Positions 8,125 to 12,805 of a stretch of DNA of 12,805 nucleotides are shown here, piece after piece. Under the pieces are notes generated by a model. That model made no database searches and was not told the origin of the DNA. It was given only the letters and a program-made list of their open reading frames with translations. The translations under genes and the position numbers were made by a program. The stretch comes from Candidatus Sulfotelmatobacter sp. (GTDB lineage: Bacteria > Acidobacteriota > Terriglobia > Terriglobales > Acidobacteriaceae). The stretch covers positions 1 through 12,805 of the forward strand of contig JASHRB010000714.1 in NCBI GenBank assembly GCA_030037575.1, given 5' to 3'. The stretch's first letter is position 1. Each line of letters begins with the position of its first letter.

Positions 8125-8264
8125 ATGTAGTACTCTGATGGCCTTTCTTGCCGGTCCATTGTTTGCCCCTTGAGCCGAAGAGCAGTGTCGAGCTCGGAGG
8201 GCAGAAATCGGCAGAACCCGTCTCTATTGGCCGATTGGGTACATAGCGCAAGATGTTGAGCAGA
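8058..8264. other. Non-coding left arm of the insertion sequence
   Basis: The stretch between the left inverted repeat and the transposase promoter region contains no credible gene; open frames here are short and lack ribosome binding sites. Apart from the 8-bp subterminal repeat I see no clear structure. Its length is unusual beside the compact right end. Confidence 0.4.
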
Positions 8265-8296
8265 TTGTGCTTGTACCCCGAGCTGTCGTATATAAT
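8265..8296 (+). promoter_or_regulatory. Probable transposase promoter
   Basis: A consensus TATAAT (8291-8296, overlapping TATATA at 8289) lies 12 bases before the transposase ATG. TTGTGC at 8265-8270 is a possible -35, 18 bases before TATATA or 20 before TATAAT. Transcription from this box would start about 5 bases before the ATG, which implies an almost leaderless mRNA and fits the missing Shine-Dalgarno. Confidence 0.45.
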
Positions 8297-8307
8297 AACC
8301 TGTAAGT

Positions 8308-10062
8308 ATGGCAATCAGATTACCAAAAGACCTAAGCTACTGCCGCCGCTTCTTCCTCCGCCCCCGCTCCCCCAGGCACCGCATGTATGAGTCCTTGCGG
8401 GCTTTCTTCGTGGAGGGACGGGCGTCCAAAGAGGTGGCGCGAGCTTTCGGTTACACCGCCGGCTCCTTCCAGGTTCTTTGCCATCACTTTCGTCGCGACC
8501 CCAACCCGATCTTTTTTGCCTCTCCCCAGCATGGCCCCACCTCGCAGCCGAAGAAGTCCGCCGCTCGCGATCTGATCATCCGTCTACGCAAACAGAATTA
8601 TTCGGTGTACGAGATCAGCCAGGCCCTCAAGGAACAGAAGCAGTCCCTCAGTCCGACCGCCGTCGGCGAAGTGTTGAAGGAAGAAGGCTTCGCTCCCTTA
8701 CCCCGCCGTCGCGATGAGGAGCGTCCCCAATATCCTCGGGCTTCGGTCGAGCCCGTCGCCAATGGGGCTGAGTTCTCTTTGGCGCCGCGGCAATTTACCA
8801 CGCACTGTGGCGGGCTTTTTCTTTTCCTGCCCGATCTGCTCTCCCTGGGCTTGGAGCAACTGGCTCGAGCGGCGCATCTGCCCGGCTCCAAAATGATCCC
8901 GGCCCCGCACGCTCTGCGCGCTTGCCTGGCCTTGAAGCTCTGGTCGATCGAGCGTAAGAGCCATGTCATGGCATGGGTGGCGGATGAAGGCTTGGCCCTG
9001 TTTCCTGGGCGCAATGCCTTTCCCAAGAAGAGCTATCTCTCGGAATATTCCTCCCGCATTGCCCCCAGCCAAATCACCCAATTGTTGGCGGCCTGGCACG
9101 ACCTGGTGCATGGCGAGGGGGATCGCCACCCCCTGTTTGCCGCTTCCTCCTTTAATCTCGATTTCCACTCCGTGCCCTTCTATGGCGGGGATCCCTTGGT
9201 CCAGCCTCACTACGTTTCCGCCCGCAGTCGCAGCCAGCCCAGCATTCTGGTCTTTCTTGCGCAGGATCCCGAAGTTGGAGCCTTTTGCTACTCCAATGCC
9301 AACCTCCGCAAGGGAGAAGAGGCGAATGAAATCTTCCGCTTTATCTCCTTTTGGAAACGCACGCACGGCACTAATCCGCGGGAGCTGGTCTTCGATTCTC
9401 GTCTCACCACCTACGCCAATCTGGCCCGCCTCGATCGCATGCACATCGCCTTCATCACTCTCCGCCGCCGTTCTCCCGGATTGCTCAAGGAAATTGCCCA
9501 GTTGCCGGCTTCGGCCTGGCGGGTAGTCGAACTCGATGTCCCTACGCGCAAATATCGAACCCCGCGCGTCTTTGAGCAGAAAGTCAGGTTGGCGGGCTGC
9601 AATTTTCGCCAGTTGTTTATCGAGGACCTCGGCCATGACAAACCCACCATCCTGCTGGCCAACCAACAGCGCACCACCAAGCAGCTGATTCTGCGCTATG
9701 CCCAGCGCATGTTGATTGAAAATGCCCTCTCCGATGCCGTGCGCTTCTTTCACATCGATGCGCTTTCCTCGGCGGTGGGCATGAAGGTCGACTTCGATAT
9801 GGCTTTGCTGGTCATCGCCAGTGGCCTCTATCGCCTGTTGGCGCGCAGGATGCGGGGGTACTCCGATGCCCAAGCCCGCCAGATTTTCCGTGACCTGGTC
9901 GATATGCCGGCCGACATAACCATCACCCCCAAGGAAGTCCAAGTCAGCTTTCATCGGCGAGCTCATCTGCCCATCATTCTTGCCTCCGGGCTGATCAACC
10001 GGCCCGTCCCTGTCCTTTGGTGGAACGGATTAGAACTGCGTCTCACGACCTATCAGGGATAA
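8308..10062 (+). CDS. DDE transposase, IS4-like superfamily
   Basis: This enzyme cuts and joins the ends of the insertion sequence. It is 584 aa. The N-terminal part has two helix-turn-helix-like segments (about residues 37-60 and 99-123) fitting DNA-end binding. The catalytic core can be proposed as Asp285 in FNLDFHS, Asp363 in LVFDSRLTTYANL, and Glu471 in YAQRMLIEN, which keeps the Y-(2)-R-(3)-E part of the IS4 signature; the final Lys is replaced by Val with Arg next to it. The frame is intact. An in-frame TAA just upstream (8296-8298) makes the ATG at 8308 the first possible ATG; there is no Shine-Dalgarno, and a later ATG at residue 26 cannot be excluded. Codons are richer in TCC, CTC and GCC than in the neighbours, consistent with transfer. 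The superfamily call is firm; the named IS family is not assigned. Confidence 0.88.
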   Translation: MAIRLPKDLSYCRRFFLRPRSPRHRMYESLRAFFVEGRASKEVARAFGYTAGSFQVLCHHFRRDPNPIFFASPQHGPTSQPKKSAARDLIIRLRKQNYSVYEISQALKEQKQSLSPTAVGEVLKEEGFAPLPRRRDEERPQYPRASVEPVANGAEFSLAPRQFTTHCGGLFLFLPDLLSLGLEQLARAAHLPGSKMIPAPHALRACLALKLWSIERKSHVMAWVADEGLALFPGRNAFPKKSYLSEYSSRIAPSQITQLLAAWHDLVHGEGDRHPLFAASSFNLDFHSVPFYGGDPLVQPHYVSARSRSQPSILVFLAQDPEVGAFCYSNANLRKGEEANEIFRFISFWKRTHGTNPRELVFDSRLTTYANLARLDRMHIAFITLRRRSPGLLKEIAQLPASAWRVVELDVPTRKYRTPRVFEQKVRLAGCNFRQLFIEDLGHDKPTILLANQQRTTKQLILRYAQRMLIENALSDAVRFFHIDALSSAVGMKVDFDMALLVIASGLYRLLARRMRGYSDAQARQIFRDLVDMPADITITPKEVQVSFHRRAHLPIILASGLINRPVPVLWWNGLELRLTTYQG

Positions 10063-10081
10063 CTCCCGAAAACGCGGTACG

Positions 10082-10113
10082 CTTAGGTCAACTCCGTGCC
10101 GTGGAAATCCAGG
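10082..10113 (-). repeat. Right terminal inverted repeat of the insertion sequence
   Basis: The reverse complement begins CCTGGATTTCCACGGCAC and pairs with the left end at 28 of 32 positions. It begins 20 bases after the last base of the transposase stop codon. Confidence 0.85.
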
Positions 10114-10117
10114 CTAG
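10114..10117. repeat. Target-site duplication CTAG, right copy
   Basis: This is the second CTAG, directly after the right inverted repeat. With the next two bases it forms AGGG (10116-10119), which also serves as the only Shine-Dalgarno-like sequence of the next gene, 9 bases before its ATG. Confidence 0.75.
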
Positions 10118-10632
10118 GGCGACAATCTATGCACTTTGAACAGTTCTATCTGGGTTGCCTGGCGCATGCTTCGTACATGCTTGGCTCACAGGGAAAAGCC
10201 CTGGTGGTTGATCCACGGCGGGACGTTGAAATTTATCTGCGGGCCGCGGAAGCGAACCGGCTTTCCATCCGGCACATTTTTGAAACCCATTTGCACGCAG
10301 ATTTCGTTTCCGGACATCAAGAACTGGCGGCGCGAACGGGCGCGCGGATTTACATCGGAGAGCGGGCGGAGGCAGAATTCGCGCATGTTCCGGTGCGAGA
10401 TGATTTTCAGTTGCGGGTGGGAAAAATCCATATCCGCGCGCTGGAAGCTCCCGGCCACACCCCGAAAAGCCTTTGCCTGGTGGTGACCGATGAAGAGAAA
10501 TCGCCTGATCCGTGGGCGGTGCTGACCGGCGATACGCTTTTTCTGGGGGATGTTGGGCGTCCCGATCTTTCGAAGCGGCACACCGCCGGTCAGCTGGCGA
10601 AATTGCTTTGCGATAGCCTGCACAATAAAATT

Positions 10633-10644
10633 CTTCAAGCTTAA
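10633..10644 (+). other. First frameshift: apparent one-base insertion and premature TAA
   Basis: The frame reads ATT-CTT-CAA-GCT-TAA. Removing one base near 10633-10636 restores ATT-CTT-AAG-CTT-AAC, which encodes the expected ILKLND. The stop at 10642-10644 truncates the protein after 171 residues, before the last conserved His. Confidence 0.8.
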
Positions 10645-10713
10645 CGATTGCGTTTTGGTTTATCCGGCGCACGGGGCCGGGTCGCTCTCCGGGCGCAGCC
10701 TCCGTACCAACGC

Positions 10714-10722
10714 GTCTCCACG
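10714..10722 (+). other. Second frameshift: apparent one-base deletion
   Basis: AAC-GCG-TCT is in the shifted frame and TCC-ACG-ATT-GGG in the original one, and they share the T at 10717. One added base gives the expected N-A-S-S-T-I-G. This lesion compensates the first, about 80 bases upstream. Confidence 0.78.
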
Positions 10723-11517
10723 ATTGGGGTCGAGCGGCGGACGAATTACGCGTTGCAAATCAAGAACAGAGAGGAATTCGTGCGGCAGTTGAGCAGTAAC
10801 CTGCTGACGCACCCGGAATATTTCTTGCAGGATGCGGAAATCAATCGCGCCGGCGCTGCGGCATTGTTTGATCCGCCGCCGCTTCCGGTGATGGCCGCGG
10901 CTGAATTGAAAACTTTTCTTGCGGACGGGGCTTGCGCGCTCGATGTTCGTTCCAATGAGCAGTTCGCTGGCGCTCATGTGCCGGGCTCAGTGAACATCGC
11001 GTTGTCGGGGCAATTTGCTTCCTGGGCGGGAACCTTGCTTGGAGTGGCGGCAAATCCGGTGCTGATCGCGGAATCACGCAGCGCGCTGGCAGAAGCGCGG
11101 ATGCGATTGGCGCGCGTCGGCCTGGAGAAAGTTTCCGGCTATCTAGAGGGAGGCGTCGATGCTTGGAGTAAAGCGGGACTCAAACTGGCTTCACTTCCGC
11201 AGATCGGATTCGAGGCTCTCCGCGAAAAATTGCCGAATGATATGCAGGTGCTGGATGTGCGACGAGAGGCGGAATGGGAATCAGGACATATCGATGGCGC
11301 AAGCTGGTTTCCGCTGGATAACTTCAAAGTGGCGTCTCCCGAACTCGCCCCGGAAATGATGGTTGCGGTCCAGTGCCAGGGCGGATACCGCAGCACGATC
11401 GCGCGCAGTTTATTGCGCCGTTCCGGTTTTCACAAGGTGGTGAACGTGACCGGCGGCTTCGACGCGTGGCAGAAAGCGGAACTCCCTATCGTGCGAGGGA
11501 AGCCGGTCAGCGCTTGA
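10717..11517 (+). CDS. 3' part of the broken gene: tandem rhodanese domains, open frame
   Basis: This entry describes the reading frame that stays open after the second frameshift; it is part of the pseudogene above, not a separate ancestral gene. Rhodanese domain 1 (about 10890-11190) has LDVRSNEQFAGAHVPGSVNI but lacks an active-site Cys: the loop position reads LIAESRSALAEAR. Rhodanese domain 2 (about 11200-11505) has LDVRREAEWESGHIDGA and the full loop CQGGYRS, with its Cys codon at 11374-11376, so it could transfer sulfane sulfur. The frame is open upstream to 10648 (TTG), but those 23 codons are out-of-frame sequence. No ribosome binding site marks an internal start, so independent expression is doubtful. 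Confidence 0.5.
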   Translation, partial: STIGVERRTNYALQIKNREEFVRQLSSNLLTHPEYFLQDAEINRAGAAALFDPPPLPVMAAAELKTFLADGACALDVRSNEQFAGAHVPGSVNIALSGQFASWAGTLLGVAANPVLIAESRSALAEARMRLARVGLEKVSGYLEGGVDAWSKAGLKLASLPQIGFEALREKLPNDMQVLDVRREAEWESGHIDGASWFPLDNFKVASPELAPEMMVAVQCQGGYRSTIARSLLRRSGFHKVVNVTGGFDAWQKAELPIVRGKPVSA

Positions 11518-11590
11518 TGGATGCATTTCTGCCAGGCGTCGCAAATTCCCGGCGGTGGGCTTTGACGCCAGCATCAAGGGAGGAAAGCAG

Positions 11591-11716
11591 ATGCCGCGTT
11601 CTAGCGTTGACCGCGCCAGAAGTGCTCGGACTGACAGAGCTTTACCGGCAGCCTGCGTCCAGATATCCCACTGCCGGATTTTTCAGGCGAAGATAACAAT
11701 GGGGTCCAAGGTGTAG
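11591..11716 (+). CDS. Possible small ORF, 41 aa, unknown
   Basis: An ATG at 11591 is preceded by AAGGGAGGAAAG, a strong Shine-Dalgarno-like run. The 41-residue product is basic with no hydrophobic segment and no recognised motif; its composition could be that of translated intergenic DNA. It lies between the rhodanese part and the PPK2 gene. The ribosome binding site is the only support. Confidence 0.2.
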   Translation: MPRSSVDRARSARTDRALPAACVQISHCRIFQAKITMGSKV

Positions 11717-11755
11717 ACTCTCCAGTTGGATTGCTACGCCGAAAGCAGTGCAACA

Positions 11756-12631
11756 ATGAAAACCGCCAAGCTGGCTAGATGGTATCGCATTGATAACGGC
11801 GAGCATTTCCGGCTCAAGGACGTCAATCCGGGCGACACCGGGAAGTGGAAGGCTCAGGATGACGCCGAGGAACAGCTGCAAAAGGATATTGCACGAATGG
11901 CTGATTTGCAGGCCAAGCTCTATGCGCAGGATAACTGGGCGCTGCTACTGATTTTTCAGGCGCTGGATGCGGCGGGAAAAGACGGGACGATCAAGCATGT
12001 GATGTCCGGCGTAAATCCTCAGGGTTGCAACGTTCACTCATTCAAAATACCCTCGGATACCGAATTGCAGCACGATTTCCTATGGCGCACGATACGGCAT
12101 TTGCCCGAGCGCGGGCACATTGGGATTTTCAACCGGTCGTATTACGAAGAAGTGCTGGTGGTGCGGGTGCATTCCGCCCTGCTGAAAAACGAGAAACTGC
12201 CATCTTCGCGGGTGACGAAGAAAATCTGGGATGAGCGTTTCGAAGACATCCGCCATTTTGAGCGGCATATGGAGCGGAATGGGACGGTGATCCGCAAGTT
12301 TTTTCTGCATCTCTCGAAGAAAGAGCAGAAAAAGCGCTTTCTGGCGCGGCTGGAACAGCCGGGAAAAAATTGGAAATTTTCGGCGGCCGACATTCATGAG
12401 CGGGAATGCTGGGATGACTATCAGATCGCGTATGAAGATATGATCCGCAACACGGCGACGAAACATGCGCCGTGGTATGTGGTTCCGGCGGACAATAAAT
12501 GGTTCACGCATCTGGTGGTGGCAGCGGCGCTCGTGGAGACGATGGAGGAGTTGCAGCTTTCGTATCCGAAAGTTGACGCGGCGAAGCGCAAAGAGATTGC
12601 GCAAGCGAAGAGGGAACTGCTGAAGGAATGA
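11756..12631 (+). CDS. ppk2: Polyphosphate kinase 2 family protein, class III-like
   Basis: PPK2 enzymes move phosphate between inorganic polyphosphate and nucleotides; class III members can raise AMP and ADP to ATP using polyphosphate. The protein is 291 aa and cytosolic (no signal peptide), normal for single-domain PPK2. Walker A is DAAGKDGT (71-78), followed by IKHVMSGVNPQG. The Walker B region is IFNRSYYEEVLVVRV (124-138). A basic lid helix is seen at KKEQKKRFLARL (188-199), and the C-terminal APWYVVPADNKWF (238-250) closely resembles class III enzymes such as that of Meiothermus ruber (compared from memory). The ATG at 11756 is preferred over an in-frame TTG at 11726 because family similarity begins at RWYRIDNGEHFRLKD; the ribosome binding site is weak. 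It appears to be transcribed alone or with the gene after it. Confidence 0.93.
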   Translation: MKTAKLARWYRIDNGEHFRLKDVNPGDTGKWKAQDDAEEQLQKDIARMADLQAKLYAQDNWALLLIFQALDAAGKDGTIKHVMSGVNPQGCNVHSFKIPSDTELQHDFLWRTIRHLPERGHIGIFNRSYYEEVLVVRVHSALLKNEKLPSSRVTKKIWDERFEDIRHFERHMERNGTVIRKFFLHLSKKEQKKRFLARLEQPGKNWKFSAADIHERECWDDYQIAYEDMIRNTATKHAPWYVVPADNKWFTHLVVAAALVETMEELQLSYPKVDAAKRKEIAQAKRELLKE

Positions 12632-12728
12632 AGCAATTGCGCAAAAGCAGGTGCCTCATCGCGGCTTGGCGGCCGATGGGGAATGACAGGAGCTTGGTCG
12701 AGTTCTAAGAGATTTAGAGAGGGGGAAT
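12632..12728. other. Short intergenic gap after the PPK2 gene
   Basis: A 97-base gap. It contains GC-rich sequence with a small GGC/GCC-type inverted element, but no T-tract, so no terminator is called. It ends in the ribosome binding site of the next gene. Confidence 0.35.
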
Positions 12729-12805
12729 ATGGGAGATTTTGGATCGTCTGAGAGTGAGTCGGTGAGCGTGAACACGCCCAAGTCAGGCAGTTTTCTGATC
12801 ATTTG
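12729..12805 (+). CDS. 5' end of an unidentified gene, cut by window edge
   Basis: An ATG at 12729 follows GAGAGGGGGAA, a good Shine-Dalgarno. The frame is open to the edge for 25 complete codons, reading MGDFGSSESESV and then TPKSGSFLII. The start is Ser/Glu-rich, becoming hydrophobic at the edge. Too little is visible for any function. The ribosome binding site and open frame support a real gene start. Confidence 0.45.
   Translation, partial: MGDFGSSESESVSVNTPKSGSFLII

Larger units (their letters stand above)
8026..10113 (+). mobile_element. Complete insertion sequence, 2088 bp, DDE transposase, CTAG target duplication
   Basis: Both ends can be read. The left end (8026-8057) and the reverse complement of the right end (10082-10113) match at 28 of 32 positions: CCTG, A/G, ATTTCCACGGCAC, A/G, GAGTT, two mismatches, CCTAAG. 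CTAG flanks both sides. One 584-aa transposase gene is carried. About 250 bases of non-coding sequence lie between the left repeat and that gene, but only 19 bases between its stop and the right repeat. Matched ends, target duplication and an intact transposase suggest a fairly recent, possibly active, insertion. The transposase carries the Y-(2)-R-(3)-E pattern of the IS4-like superfamily; I do not assign a named family. Confidence 0.9.
10129..11517 (+). pseudogene. MBL-fold / double-rhodanese protein (persulfide dioxygenase-like), two frameshifts
   Basis: Proteins of this architecture oxidise glutathione or other low-molecular-weight persulfides and hand sulfur to a rhodanese. The start chosen is the ATG at 10129 (MHFEQFYLG); a GTG at 10096 lies inside the insertion sequence end. 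The 5' part shows THLHADFVSGH (His54, His56, Asp58), APGH (His110) and TGDTLFLGDVGRPDL (Asp135). His54, His110 and Asp135 match the iron triad of ETHE1-type dioxygenases. After HNKIL the frame hits TAA at 10642. The expected continuation KLNDCVLVYPAHGAGS, with the last conserved His, is in the +1 frame, and the protein returns to the first frame at about 10717 (STIGVERRTNYAL). Repairing both single-base shifts gives about 462 aa, normal for the family. An insertion sequence sits 11 bases upstream. True decay is likely; sequencing error is possible. Confidence 0.85.

Noticed and set aside
8698..9966. 422-codon minus-strand frame opposite the transposase
   Set aside because: It is antisense to a coding region with conserved DDE motifs; no ribosome binding site or domain supports it.
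10096..10128. GTG at 10096 as start of the MBL-fold gene
   Set aside because: It lies within the right inverted repeat of the insertion sequence; family similarity begins at the ATG at 10129.
11535..11570. GGCGTC / GACGCC inverted pair after the rhodanese stop
   Set aside because: The stem is only 6 bp with a long loop and no T-tract; too weak for a terminator or a riboswitch.
1..12805. CRISPR arrays, tRNA or rRNA genes, defence systems
   Set aside because: No regularly spaced repeats, no tRNA-like cloverleaf sequences and no nuclease, helicase or toxin-antitoxin genes were seen.

Overview
This 12.8 kb window comes from a moderately GC-rich bacterial chromosome. The gene mix suggests a soil Acidobacteriota-like organism: a PNPase, an ether-lipid synthase of the alkylglycerone-phosphate synthase type, a very large secreted Asp-box (BNR) repeat protein, an MBL-fold/rhodanese fusion and a PPK2 kinase. 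This assignment is inferred from protein families and style, not from a marker gene.

Layout. (1) Bases 1-1702 hold the 3' part of pnp, followed by a clear intrinsic terminator (1739-1771). (2) Bases 2008-4488 hold a tightly coupled pair: a PlsC-type acyltransferase, then an alkyl-DHAP synthase-like flavoenzyme with a gap of only 3 bases. Together they look like a bacterial ether-glycerolipid module. (3) On the minus strand, 7906-4583 encodes a 1107-aa exported beta-propeller protein. Its likely start is a TTG behind a perfect AGGAGG. (4) Bases 8026-10113 are a complete insertion sequence with 32-bp imperfect terminal inverted repeats, a 584-aa DDE transposase and a 4-bp CTAG target duplication. 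(5) Bases 10129-11517 encode an MBL-fold/double-rhodanese protein of the persulfide dioxygenase type. It is broken by two opposite single-base frameshifts about 80 bases apart, and the insertion sequence lies 11 bases upstream of its start codon. (6) Bases 11756-12631 encode a class III-like PPK2 polyphosphate kinase. (7) The 5' end of an unidentified gene starts at 12729.

How the parts fit. Before the insertion, the beta-propeller gene and the MBL/rhodanese gene were divergent, with about 134 bases between their starts. The insertion sequence landed in that shared control region, between a TAAAAT box and the start codon of the MBL gene. This fits a history in which the gene was disconnected from its promoter and then decayed. 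Sequencing or assembly error is the main alternative for the frameshifts. I found no defence system, CRISPR array, tRNA or rRNA. The most interesting items are the ether-lipid gene pair, the precisely resolved insertion sequence, and the apparent decay of a sulfur-oxidation gene next to it.
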